Source: Sanguinoderma infundibulare
Lineage: Eukaryota > Basidiomycota > Agaricomycetes > Polyporales > Polyporaceae
Length of the DNA: 64,000 nucleotides
Assembly (NCBI GenBank): GCA_032821775.1
Contig: JAVLRN010000001.1
Span: forward strand, 4,588,001 to 4,652,000
Direction: 5' to 3'
Both the position numbers and the translations under genes were made by a program. Each line of letters starts with the position of its first letter. Position 1 is the stretch's first letter. A model generated the notes under the pieces. It saw nothing but the letters and a program-made list of their open reading frames with translations. It was not told where the DNA came from and searched no databases. This document shows positions 9,142 through 19,044 of the stretch, one piece after another.

Positions 9142-11784
9142 ATGCAATCCCTCCGGTCCCGCAAGTCGACCCAAGCCCAAGCCAATGCCAATGCTCGCCA
9201 GAACACGATCCGCAAGGCGAACCCCGCCGTGCGCGATGCGGAGCGGCGGGCGACGCGTGTGGGGGAGAAGATGAAGAAGCGGATGTCGATGCGCTACGCG
9301 GACATCTCTGGGCCGACGGGCATCCCCGACGTGCCGTCCCTGCCTGCGAGCCTGCGCGTGGGGCCGTACAGAGGGGCGTCGGTCGACGAGTGCGGGGGGT
9401 TGAATCTGGGCTTGGTGGCGGAGGAGCCGAGGGAGGACCCTAGGGCGGCGGAGCTGAGGCTGTTGGACAAGGATGACTTTGATCCTGATGCTTGTGCGTA
9501 TCGCTGTATCTTTCTGTTGTGGGAGTAAGATGAGACTGGAACTGGGATGGGTGTCGTCGCAGACCTCAAGGTGAAGCTGGCCAACTCGACCGAGTCGGAG
9601 CTCAGGACGCTGCAATCGGGTCTCCAGGCCCAGAAGGACGATGTCGCGGTGGACCTGCAGCGAAATGTGTTCAAAAAGTACGGATGCCTCCTCTTCTGCA
9701 GAGATAGGGCGATGCTGACATCCCTGTCAAAAGCTACGCAGAGTTCATGCTCGTGTCGAAAGAGGTCAGCACGCTCGAGAACGAGATGCTCGAATTCAAG
9801 GACGCCCTATCAGAGTGGAAGGGCATGCCATCACTATTGCACATCGACGATTCGGCCTCCATCGCAGGTATGTGCCCGATACCTGTGCGGTTCGCTCTCC
9901 GCCTCCTTCTCACACAACTTCCTCTCTCGCGTGTAGAGCGACGCAGGAACGTCCGCTCGTCCATCGCCGACCTCCGAGTACTGTACGCGAACCAGATGCA
10001 GAATCTCCACATGCAGATCGAGGGCTCATCCAAATTTGTTCCCACTACGCCCGGCCGACATGTTGTGGCCGAGATCGACAACGTCGTTGCGCTCAATCCG
10101 GCTACGTACAAGGTCGATCACCCTGTGCGCTTCATCCTGCTCGACGACGCAGTGCTCGTGGCTCGGAAGCGGAAACGGAGAAACAACACAGAGAGCGACA
10201 AGCTGGTCGCGGAGAAGTGCTGGCCGCTGTCCGATATGCTGGTCCTGGACACGAAGGATTCTCCCAGTGCGTCTTCCAGTCCGATTTCGGCGCACATGTG
10301 ACTTGCACTAAACGGGGCGTGAAGACATGAACAACGTGTTCAAGATCAGGCACGGCAGGGAGACTCACGTCTACCGAACGGACATCGCTGCCGACAAGAA
10401 GAGCCTCCTGGCCCAGTTCCGTCACGTGGCTGAGGAGCAACAAGCGAGGAAGCGCAAGGAGCGCGAAGGCGAGCACCACCGACGAAAGAGCCTCTGGATG
10501 GGCGGCGGAATGGACGTACGTAATCTTCTCATGTTCGTGTCCGCGATCTAACGTTGCATCATTAACCCTGCAGAGAGCGTCGATGTTCGTCGCAGACGGC
10601 GCACCCGGGATGCCTCCATTGCCCGAATGGATGGCTGATCTTGCGAACAAAGGTGCCGAGATGGGCTCGTCTGGGAAGGAGAAGTCTGAACGCGACGCCC
10701 GCTGGGTCGGCGACTGGTCCGACGAGTTGACGGTCTCGATCGCGCTCCGCGAGTGGGACAAGGCCGTGGCGCTTGTCGAGGAGGGCGAGGGGAAGCTCGC
10801 GATCATGCCCTCGCTGGGGGCGAAGTTGAAGCCGCTCAAGACGTCGCTCACGACGGCGCTGCTGCAGAGCCTGTCTGCACCGTCGAACAAGAAGAGCACT
10901 GTGGTCAGCTTGACGGGGCTCCTGGTGCGGCTGAACGCGGGCGCGGCTGCTCGGCGCACGTTCTTGGCCGCAAGGGCGGACGTGATCAAGAAATGTGTAC
11001 GGAAGATCACGTTCGAAGGCCATATTGGATCGTACATTGCGGACTTGGCCACGGTGGTGTTCACCGGGATCAAGCATACGGCGGACTGGTTCCTCGGGAG
11101 CTTCAAAGAGAATGAGGTCGCCAGCAGTAAGTGGGATCTTCGGTATCGTTTGTTACCCGTTTCTGATTCTGATCAACAACAGGCTTCGTCGAGTGGGCGA
11201 AACAGCAGATGGAGCTCTACGCCCAGATGTTCCAGAAGCAGGTCTACAGCTCGGACGTCGAGCCCCGCACCATCGATGATGCCGTCCAAATCACCCACGT
11301 CCAGAGCAAGAAGCTCCTAGAGGAGTACGGCATCGACTTCCGCTACCTCCTCGACAGCCTCCTTCTCGACAAGCCGAACGACACCGTCCGTCCACCGACC
11401 TACCGCCCGCACGCCGAGCGGGCGCCCGAGCCGATCTACACGCCTTCCTCGACCCCCATCCGGTCTCGGTCCCCTGCGGCTGGCCCGCCATCGCGTTCTC
11501 GTACACCGGTTCCCGCGGTCCCGCCAGTGCCGCCGCCGCCTGCGATTCCTGCCCTGGCTGTGCCGACGCCGTTGTCTGCATCTGCGAGCAGATCGCCTTC
11601 GTCGTCCAGGCTGCGGTCGCCTGGACCGCCTCCGCGTATGGCCAGCCAGGCGTCTTTGAGGAGCAGGACCCCGTCGACGAGCGAAGGCTCGAGGGGAGGA
11701 GGTATGGCAGCGGCCAGTTCCAGTCCTGCGCCGCCGCCACCGAGGTCGAGGGACAGGCCGAATAGGCAAGGTGGGATGTTCTAG
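9142..11784 (+). CDS. EXO84: Exocyst complex component EXO84, unit 1 copy, intact
   Basis: EXO84 is a subunit of the exocyst, the octameric complex that tethers secretory vesicles to the plasma membrane. Exons: 9142-9493, 9563-9677, 9734-9867, 9937-10266, 10325-10515, 10574-11126 and 11183-11784. They total 2277 bases (758 residues plus stop), and all introns are GT-AG. The Vps51/EXO84-type helical start is at about residues 108-185 (LQRNVFKNYAEFM, VSTLENEMLEFKDAL). A PH-like domain spans about 240-350 (RFILLDDAVLVARKRKRR; NVFKIRHG). The C-terminal helical region spans about 390-620 (WSDELTVSIALREWDKAV; FVEWAKQQMELYAQMF). A Pro/Ser/Arg-rich tail follows (RSRSPAAGPPSRSRTPVP). The start is the first ATG in good context (CGATGCAATCC) and is conserved in all units. 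This copy has an extra Gly (MGGGMD) and a few private replacements (KLKPLKTSL). Confidence 0.93.
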
Positions 11785-12400
11785 AGTCAGCGGTTGGGTT
11801 TTCCTTTGTTCGTGGTGAGTGATCCGTCACATCACAAGGCAGGCTCGATGCTGGTGGAATGACGGGGTTGGTGGGGTTTGGAAGACAGGAGCCGAACGCC
11901 GTACCTCCTGGTGGTAGTTGCAAAGCTGTCGTGCAGTCGGACATTTGTAGTTGTAGATGCAATTCACACGTTTAGAATGACCGGGAAGAGTGCTTGAGAT
12001 AGGGAATGGATTTGGGAACCATCCGCACGGAATGGATTTGTGAACCATCCGGACGGGTGAGCAAATTTTGGAGCATCCGTACGGTGGGAGGACAGCGGGA
12101 GAGACACTCCGAACGGAGTGCGGGAGAGGGCCCGCGCGACCTCTGCGAGTACGCGTGCGCCCCTCTCAGAACTACAGCTATCTATCTACAGACCGCGACG
12201 GCAGGACTCGACTCGCGAGGAGGGAGAGGAGAGCGGGGATAACGCTACCTACGTACAGTCTACACAGGGGAGCGAGACAGAAACTTGTAATTTTGCTGCA
12301 ACTCTACTACAGTGCTACAAGACATACAACCTAGCTCTCGGCGCGATCATACACCAGAGAAAAGAGATACACCCGTATGGCGTCATCCACGTCCCGTAAA
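11785..12400. other. EXO84 3-prime flank, unit 1
   Basis: No gene. The 12006-12057 stretch is a tandem pair of 26-mers (GGATTTG.GAACCATCCG and following bases). Purine-rich GGAGGGAGAGGAGAGCGGG follows near 12219. The site TCGTGCAGTCGGACATTT (11930) is shared with unit 3, whereas units 2 and 4 have TCGTGGAGTCGAACATTT. Confidence 0.5.
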
Positions 12401-12411
12401 AATGCAGGCAG

Positions 12412-12614
12412 TTTGTGGTTCCCGAAGAACTCGGCGTAAATCGCATTCACGGGCTTGAAGTCGTCCATGTGGTGCAAGAACACCTGCCAACAACGCGTCC
12501 GCATTCAACATCCGTCCATCCGGCCAGGACACAAGGGGGAACGTGAAGGAAGAGAAAAGGACGCACGGTGGTCTTCACAACCTTGCTCAGCTCCCCCGGC
12601 GGGATACGGACAAG
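12412..12614 (-). pseudogene. RidA-like fragment, unit 1
   Basis: Minus-strand exon 12567-12614 ends with ELSKVVKTT. A GTGCGT...CAG intron of about 83 bases follows, and the next exon (12483 downward) reads VFLHHMDDFKPVNAIYAEFF. Joined, this matches the core of the RidA/YjgF/Hmf1 family, whose members deaminate reactive enamine or imine intermediates. The N-terminal half and the C-terminal region, where the conserved Arg after HKP-A would lie, are not recognisable (HKLPAFLRDV). A fragment rather than a working gene. Confidence 0.55.
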
Positions 12615-12654
12615 CTGAGGGAACCCCGTAAGTTGGCCCGAGACGTCTAACTTA

Positions 12655-12860
12655 CCTGTCAGCCAGATACAGTACGGAGCGGCCTTTCCGAAGCTTGAAC
12701 ATCCAGGGGGATTCGAGATCCATACTGGTGAGATTGGCAAGCGCGACACGCCCGCTCCTGCCTATGAACGCCAAGTTCAGAATGACGTTGAGATAATGCG
12801 GTGTTCGGAGAGTACGCACCGTGCAAATGAGAGTGCCTAGCTGGACACCAGTCTCGAGAC
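12655..12860 (-). pseudogene. Unidentified exon upstream of the RidA-like fragment, unit 1
   Basis: The minus strand reads LICTVRTLRTPHYLNVILNL, then AFIGRSGRVALANLTSMDL and FKLRKGRSVLYLADR, ending at a GTAAGT donor. The exon is coherent and conserved in units 2 (29740-29940) and 4 (60661-60865). In unit 3 (45345-45515) it is truncated to VILNLAFV and disrupted. Family not recognised. It could belong to the F-box-type gene to its right. Confidence 0.4.
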
Positions 12861-13009
12861 CGCCTTGCGAGGGTCGTCGTCCGGGTGCCGCGTCTCCGTC
12901 CGGATATCTGAATGAATACGCTCGCCCATCTTGAGATTGACGTCTGGCAGCACACTGCGATGGTCGCAGAGCCTTGACACCCCGGAAGATAGGAAAAGTA
13001 CGGCAAGAA

Positions 13010-13690
13010 CTCACCAACATCTTGTCCGCGATCTCGAGGTTGACGTACACGACGATGTCATCCTTGACCGGGCTGTGCGGTGTCCCACGTCCGTGTGAAC
13101 GTGAGCTCAAGTCCGGAATGAACCATACTGTATGCTCACCGAGTACCAAGTCAAGTGGTCGAAGGGTCTGAGGTCGGAATAAAACATCGAATGACCATTT
13201 GATCACGCCTCGCGCTGACAGTCCGCCATCTTGACATGCCAGACGGACGATGAACTCGGTCACCCAGTGGAACCCCTTGCCTACACCGCCATTTCGACAT
13301 CGCCGTCGCCATCAGTATCCGGTACCATGCAACGACAGAAACGCACGGAAAGAACTCACCTGAGAGTTTATGTTCGAAGGAACCATCAGGCCCGGATATG
13401 TATGGGGCGCGGGCAGCTGTGTCGGCGAAGATGAAGGTGTGAAATGCGGACTCTCTCTCCCCGTTCCCGAGAACGACGGCCGACATCCCGAGACATCGCT
13501 GCAACGCAGGTAGAGCAGGTGGATGCAAAGGAGAGCACATCGGAGACATCGGTGAGGCAATTGCAGGCCAAACGGCCATAAGGTGCGAACGTGAGCGTAA
13601 GTCCGGAATGAACCATTCGGAGGGTTGCTCACCGAGCGCGCGGTGATCTTCAAGTGGTCGAGAGGCCTGAGGTCGGAATGACGTGCCGTC
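13010..13690 (-). pseudogene. F-box/LRR-type protein fragments, unit 1
   Basis: A minus-strand exon reads CLTDVSDVLSFASTCST (about 13.51-13.57 kb), a good match to an F-box core (SCF ubiquitin-ligase adaptor). Downstream on this strand come FHTFIFADTAARAPYISG (13.4 kb), VWFIPDLSSRSHGRGT and DIVVYVNLEIADKM (13.0-13.1 kb). The stretch GAACGTGAGC...CCGGAATGAACC...GAGGTCGGAAT occurs twice (13092-13185 and 13588-13681), an internal duplication. No continuous frame spans the pieces. The F-box here lacks the RKAALQRRL continuation seen in unit 3. Confidence 0.55.
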
Positions 13691-14300
13691 GGACAGCCTT
13701 CAAGTCATCCTGCTGTCAGAACGTTCGAAGGCAATCAGTGGCGCGTACGCGTCAAAGAAAACAAACAGGACTCACAGAGGCTCCGCCCGGGGTTCGCTCA
13801 GTGTCGATCCCGGACGCCTCACAGAGCTCTACAGTTCCCGCGCGACCGGGGATCCATCAGTGTGAGGATGCAGAGAGTCGACGTGCTTACCGGACGGACG
13901 TACGAGCGAATTGCACGCGCCGAGAAGCGACTCGGACGCGAACGTCGCAGACGTAGCTTGTATGGAGGAGACTACGACAAAGGAGAGCATGGATCACATG
14001 GAAGACAGGGAGGTTTGGGGAGAGAGGGGAGGGGAAAGTCGCCGGGGGCCAGCAAGACGACTTTGAAACGGCGACGGCGTTACCTTGAGCAAAAGCTGAT
14101 GTGTAAGCACTGCGAGCAATATTAGATGCTTACCGCTATCCCTGCGGTTAAAGTCATTTGATGGCGCGGTATCTCCGCGTCGTGAGGTGGTTTGAAATGC
14201 CCGATCGTCGTGAATCTGAAGATATCCGAAACGCGTGTCCCGAAATGGTTTCTTCCGCATTGGAATGCGAACGAATGCATCAAGCGGAAGCTCGCTCTAG
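13690..14300. other. Region between the F-box-type and THOC1-like pieces, unit 1
   Basis: At 13746-13790 an intron-like stretch (GTGAGT donor on the minus strand) occupies the place of the JmjC exon of units 2 and 4. The rest (13.8-14.15 kb) holds no recognisable gene. The left member of a ~110-120-bp direct-repeat pair lies at 14150-14270. Confidence 0.4.
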
Positions 14301-14308
14301 AAGAGCGG

Positions 14309-14945
14309 CTATGTGGGAGCAGGCACCGCAGGTGCTGGTGTTGGAGACGGGTGGCGGGTGGCGGAATTGGGCATGGCCACCTGCACCGGCGACGCGGCCG
14401 CACTCTCTGGGACAGGTGTCGTCCCAGGTTTCGTGGGCAGTGAGGGGTGAAGGGGGACAGCAGCAGTGGGTGGCGGGTGCGCTCTTGGAGGTGGCAGAGG
14501 ATCTTGCGATCCCGAGGTGGACAGTGGCGGACGCCGCCGCCGCGCTTGCGCCGTCCTTGCGCGCGCGGCCTTCGTGCGAGCCGCTGCGACGCGTTCCGCC
14601 TGCTTCGTGAGCTGCTTCTTCCGCATGTCGATGCGCGCATCTTCCTGTTTAATCTTTTTGACAAAGCCTTTGATGTCCCCGAGCCTGCGAAAATAAGGAC
14701 CGTGGTTGCAATACCGCGGCGAATGGATACGCACTAGAACGGGTGCTGTGAATCCCACAAATCCCGGTACCCCATCTCCGGAAACTTCCTCAACGGCGCG
14801 CTTCCGTACCGGTACGGCCACGGCTCCTGATCCACCCTCATCTTTTCCCGCGTGCCCTCCGTCGCTTCCTCCAACCCGACCTCCCTCTTCTCCCCATCAA
14901 CCTCGACATGCTGTTCCTGTGCACGCATGAACAAAAGGCGATGTC
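14309..14945 (-). pseudogene. Displaced THOC1-like central/C-terminal piece, unit 1
   Basis: The minus strand reads VEVDGEKREVGLEEATEG, DQEPWPYRYGSAPL, MGYRDLWDSQHPF, then across a frame change GDIKGFVKKIKQEDARID and MRKKQLTKQAERV, and a Pro/Ala-rich tail. The EVDGE motif continues exactly where copy A breaks off (EIEVDGE near 3.12 kb), so I infer this is the missing middle of THOC1, now about 1.7 kb from its N-terminal half and separated from it by block X. The charged KIKQEDARID run is predicted helical or coiled coil. Confidence 0.55.
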
Positions 14946-15017
14946 TAAGGATGGGAATATCGGGTACGTACGGCCGCCATCCTTAAATCCAATTGATGTC
15001 GCAAAGTCGTTTGAAAT

Positions 15018-15062
15018 GGATACACGCGAGATTCTGAATACTCGCGAATCTCGCGTGTATCC
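15018..15062. repeat. Perfect 17-bp inverted repeat (hairpin), unit 1
   Basis: GGATACACGCGAGATTC and GAATCTCGCGTGTATCC are exact reverse complements separated by 11 bases. The hairpin lies inside the right member of the direct-repeat pair that flanks the displaced THOC1-like piece. It could fold in DNA or RNA. No T-run follows, so it is not a bacterial-type terminator. Confidence 0.8.
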
Positions 15063-15720
15063 AGGCACTTTCTTCTACGTTAGACTGCGGATAAAATTAG
15101 TCTATGTGTCACCAACCTTGTGTGCGCCGCGGAGAACGTTAAATCGGACTCAAATGGCCGATTCCAATCGCGGTCACCGCCAGGAAGACAGGGCTTGCGA
15201 GACCCGCTGGCGTCGCAGCTCTAGCCCGTCAACTCCAAGCGGCGCGTGAGGTCAGTAGAAACATCGAGTTCTAGCGGCAGCATCGAATGCAGTGTGCCGA
15301 TTCTTCTGGAGTGTATACAGAGTGCCGCTGCGGCTGTGGGAAGGCCGACGACCCGCTTGGGACCGGGCTAATCGTGACGCAGCTGCTGGCCATGGATGAG
15401 TTCGAGACGATACTTTGGAAGAGCTTGCTCCGGTTCAGACCTTGAGCGTATCCTACGCTGGGCGTGGGGGTCTTGGGGAGGCTGGATAGAGCCGAGGGGA
15501 AGCGTCCCGGTGTGGTCGTTGCGAAGCCCACTTGCACAGTGGTGCAAGGCTTGGTACGGCGAAGACAAAACCGGTCGGAAGTGAGCATTAGGAACTGTAT
15601 GGCACAATTCAGCACAACCACGGCCAGAATGTTCGGAACAGGATGAAAAATGTACGACGTAAATGAGCTTCGGATGCAACGCGGGGATGAATGTTGTGGC
15701 GATAATTGAAGCGAGTGCGT
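15063..15720 (-). pseudogene. SNTVQVGF-type segment and flank, unit 1 right copy
   Basis: The minus strand reads YAQGLNRSKLFQSIVSN and SMASSCVTISPVPSGSS with a Pro-rich context (15.3-15.5 kb), and VQVGFATTTPGRFPS near 15.5 kb. The segment from 15.41 kb is the right-hand counterpart of 1665-1915. 15063-15270 holds nothing I recognise. Family unknown. Confidence 0.3.
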
Positions 15721-16480
15721 TGCAAGGAGACGGCAATGATGCAAACTCGGGCTTGCGCTTGCGGAGATTTCCGCTCTGGTGATGGATTTTCAGATTATTG
15801 GTGCACGCAAGCACCGTCAATGATGATGCGCGCAGACTGGACTCACCGCCTCATGGTACGGACTGGATTTGGTCTTGCCCGTGACTTCGTTCACAGCGGC
15901 GCTCTTACCGATCCGTGTTTTGGGCTTGCAGTCGCGGAAGCGGTACTTGTGCGTCGGCGATGGCAGCTTGAACATGAGCTGTGTCTCGGACGAGTGCTTG
16001 TCGTAGCTACCCATCGTCCGAGTCATTGCCCCCCTTGCTGCTCGCGGTGCTGCCCATGTCCACGTCGTAGTAGTCACAATTCTGGTCGTGGGGGCTGGCG
16101 GCCGCGGTCGTGGTGGAACGAGCGCCGTTCCCAATCGAGCCAGACTTGTCATAATACGAGCCTGTGAGGGTCGCGATGCGGCAAAGCTGTGATCAAGAGT
16201 CAGCTGTCGGTGTGAGAAACGTGGTCAGGGAAGAGATGGACCGACTGATAGGCTCTGTGCTGTCCAAGAGCGGGTCCCTGGGATCAAAGATGTAATTAAA
16301 GGTCCCGCTAGCCACTCCTGCCGCCGATGACTCACTCACCAACCTGGCGCGTCTTATGCCCAGCACGTGCCACTTGAAACGTTGTAGCCATGGACACGTA
16401 CATCCGTCTCGTTGCCGCTGTGCTTTTTGGTTCCGCGCGGGTCTCGGACGGGTCTGAGGAGCTGGAAGAGGAACTGCCAT
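15720..16480 (-). pseudogene. Block X, unit 1 copy B
   Basis: This is the second copy of block X in unit 1, lying between the N-terminal THOC1-like stub (16.6-16.85 kb) and the displaced THOC1-like central piece (14.3-14.9 kb). It reads FNYIFDPRDPLLD and QLMFKLPSPTHKYRF, closer to an intact frame at the second motif than copy A. The LDDSLQAML piece is missing here. Confidence 0.4.
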
Positions 16481-16639
16481 CAGAAATGCGTGTCCGCGAT
16501 CTCGACATCAAGCAGCTCAGGGCCCCTTCGCAAAGTAGTACTGGCTCTTCGAGACGGTCTCCGTGACTCCAGTCTCCCGGTTCTGTTTCAGATGTCCTGC
16601 TGGCGCAGTGAGTGAGCCATTCGACTGGCTGCCAAGCGC

Positions 16640-16860
16640 ACTTCTCCCGCTCGTGTCCATTCGTGTTGGGCCCGCCCCACGTCGGCGTGTACTCTCCTCG
16701 TAAGGTTACTCCGCGAACACGCGACTGAGGAAGGTGAGGATGCGCCCTCAGAATATTGTTGTCTTGCTGGAATTGGAAAGTCGGCGGAGGAGGTCGGTGA
16801 TGGATGAGGGCCTTGCTCTTCTGCGGGATCATGCCCTCGGTGAGGTGTTTCGCGGCGCGG
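16640..16860 (-). pseudogene. THOC1-like N-terminal stub, unit 1 copy B
   Basis: It reads [16 protein letters not shown], then a shifted frame around the FCGR-equivalent, then VTLRGEYTPTWGGP. Everything from the FWALQ motif to the DAQWVQETI motif is deleted, so the copy jumps to block X. The N-terminal side is interrupted at about 16855 by an insertion, after which the exon resumes at 17341-17385 with [11 protein letters not shown]. It is the most decayed THOC1-like copy in the window. Confidence 0.7.
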
Positions 16861-17340
16861 CGAGGAGGGATCTCACTGAGGACGATCTGCGCACGACGCG
16901 ACCCTATGTAAGTACGTGCACCCAGCCCTGCGTGCGTGCGTGCGTGCGCACGTTGCCACGACGCCGCCGTGCCGTCCGACAAGCTCTAAACTCTCGAAGC
17001 TCGAAGCTCGAAGCTCACGTTCGCAGTCGGGAAGGCAGAGGCGGAGAAGAGTCTCGCAAGCCGGCCGACGCGGGATGCCCATGCCCATGCCCCGCCCGTT
17101 CTCAGAGACTGCTCTGCGAAACCACGCTGTCTGCCAGTGGCCGGTGCAACTTGTTCAGCGCGAAGTGGGAACCATGGCGTCAGGAGCAGAAACCCATACA
17201 TACGTATGTACGCACCTTCTCCCTTCCGAATCCACGCTCTCCCACACGTCCTCCTCCCCGTCCTCTCAAATCCGGCCAGAGGTCGGAGCGATGACATCGA
17301 GCGCACATAATCCAGAGGCTGCGATTGAGAACTTGAGATC
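16855..17340. mobile_element. About 0.49-kb insertion inside a THOC1-like exon
   Basis: The THOC1-like exon reads LTEGMIPQ up to about 16854 (minus strand) and resumes with SWINECS at about 17341-17385. In copies B of units 2 and 3 these parts are adjacent ([13 protein letters not shown] or [13 protein letters not shown]). The intervening sequence has a GTGCGTGCGTGCGTGC run (about 16931), three TCGAAGC repeats (about 16995) and ATGCCC repeats (about 17074), but no obvious terminal repeats or transposase. The right part is also present at 1-284. Calling it a mobile element is an inference from presence and absence only. Confidence 0.4.
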
Positions 17341-17857
17341 GAGCACTCGTTGATCCAGGAGAATATGTGCGAGCACGAGGAGATGGTCTCACGTCGCATT
17401 GCAGTATTCGGAGGTCTTAGACGGAGTCTGGCAGTGTCCACGAGGCGCATCAGCCATTCGAGATTCACGGAATGGAGATGAGTGGCCTGGAATGTGCTTA
17501 CCGGACACTGTACTGATTGGGCAGCCACCCGAGATCAGTTACGAGGGAAATATGCGCTACGCGCAAATTATACACATGCTGGCTATGAAGTTGCATGAAG
17601 ATAATTAGCGGGAGAATCTCTCCGAGTGACACACCGCTGCTGGACATGCCCGCCGCACGCTGCCACACCGAATCCCGACCAGCCAACTCCTGCCCTCGAG
17701 CACAGTACTCGAACGGTCTCGCAAAGCTCAAGGCGGAATTTCGATCCCGTATAACAACAAAATTGAGTACGTACATTCATTTGTGTCTCCATCCTCCGCG
17801 CGCTGACCAGCCTGGTACCGCGGGACAGGACACAAATCTGGCAATCCCAAGGCGAAT

Positions 17858-18310
17858 ATGGGGTGGTCGGAGAAGGCCTACGCCCTTGGTGTCGTCGTCC
17901 GCTGCAAACAGAACCTCCTCGGATGGCCGTGGTACGCAAACATCCCGTTCGCGAACCCGAGCGACCTCCTCGGTGGCCAGCCCATCCTGCGCTTCCTCAT
18001 CGCGCTCCTGAATGCTGGGATCCTCCGCTTCGAGCCCGCGAGCGAGGAGGACATTGACCGCGCACGACGGAACTCGAAGGCCGTCCTTCCGGGTGCGCCG
18101 CCGACACGCCCACCTCCGTTCTGCTGGGGTCCGTTTGGTCGGAACGATATCGGCCTGGGTCGCTTCCGGCCGGTTACCAACCCGCTGGGCTTGCCACTCA
18201 GACACCCGAAGGACGGTCCAAAGACCCCGAAGCTTATCCTGGACTCCGATGTGGAGGATTTGGATGCGGTGGACTCAGAGAATGAGAACGCGCAGGTGGG
18301 ATGCTGGTAG
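17858..18310 (+). CDS. Unidentified 150-residue ORF, unit 2
   Basis: Second copy of the ORF at 801-1253. It differs by one residue that I can see (IDRTRR in unit 1, IDRARR here), so the frame is preserved in both copies. Units 3 and 4 lack the whole block. The preserved frame is weak evidence of constraint, because the two copies are nearly identical overall and may simply be recent. Confidence 0.5.
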   Translation: MGWSEKAYALGVVVRCKQNLLGWPWYANIPFANPSDLLGGQPILRFLIALLNAGILRFEPASEEDIDRARRNSKAVLPGAPPTRPPPFCWGPFGRNDIGLGRFRPVTNPLGLPLRHPKDGPKTPKLILDSDVEDLDAVDSENENAQVGCW

Positions 18311-19044
18311 CTAGCATGCAGTGTATCAGTCGCGCTCGAGGATCTTGTCCGCGATCTCGGGGTTGACGTACACGACAATGTAGTCCTCCGATGTGGTCGA
18401 GAGGAAGCGCAGTGAGCACCGCACCAAATGCGTCCCCCCGCGGTCATTCCGAATATGGAAGCGAGTGACAGCAGCGGACGTCTTGATGATGAGGCATCGC
18501 CCGGGCGCATGGCAAGGCGATGAAGGTCTATCAGGCCCAGAGCACGACCGACTGAATCAAGCAGTGGATATGCGCAGTAGATACTGAATGGTGCGCACCG
18601 TTGAGCGCCAGTGCGCTGATACCAATGTTTGTCGTCGGCAAGGAGGCGGATGAACTCCGAGTTGGTCATACGACTGATGCTAGTGCGCATTGTCGAGTAA
18701 TCGTTGACATCAATCAGTTTGGGAGAGCTTGCTCCGGTTCAGACCTTAGGCATATCCCATGCTGGGCGTGGGGGTCTTGGGGAGGCTGGATGGACCCGAG
18801 GGGAAGCGTCCCGGCATGGTTGTTGCGAAGCCCACTTGCACAGTGTTGGAATGTTCAATTCCAGCTTGATCTGGCGCAAGGCTTGGTACGGAGAACACTA
18901 AACCGGTCGGACAATCGAGGAGTAATGTGAGCATAAGGAACTGTATAGCGCAATTCAGCACAACCATGGCCAGAATGTTCGGAACAGGATGGAAAACATA
19001 CCACGTAAATGAGCTTCTGATGCAACACGCCGAAGAGTTTGTTG

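Larger units (their letters stand above)
329..17385. repeat. Tandem unit 1 (about 17.06 kb)
   Basis: Window base 1 corresponds to 17058, and homology to unit 2 runs on through about 12.07 kb with an offset of 17057, rising to 17127 by 5.1 kb through small indels. From about 5.2 to 8.68 kb I saw no difference from unit 2. After about 12 kb the right flank instead resembles unit 3 (offset about 32675 at 12.0 kb, 32642 at 14.9 kb). The unit contains one intact plus-strand EXO84 and mostly minus-strand gene fragments. Confidence 0.85.

Noticed and set aside
10132..11106. Long minus-strand frames opposite EXO84 (up to 324 codons)
   Set aside because: They mirror EXO84 exon 6 codons and are common in GC-rich coding DNA. 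The plus-strand exons have clear exocyst homology.
12412..12614. A working RidA gene
   Set aside because: The N-terminal half and the conserved C-terminal Arg region are missing in all four copies, and unit 2 has a further deletion.
14150..15100. Helitron carrying gene fragments
   Set aside because: Gene-fragment capture and a hairpin are suggestive, but I found no TC start, no CTRR end just after the hairpin, and no Rep/helicase gene.
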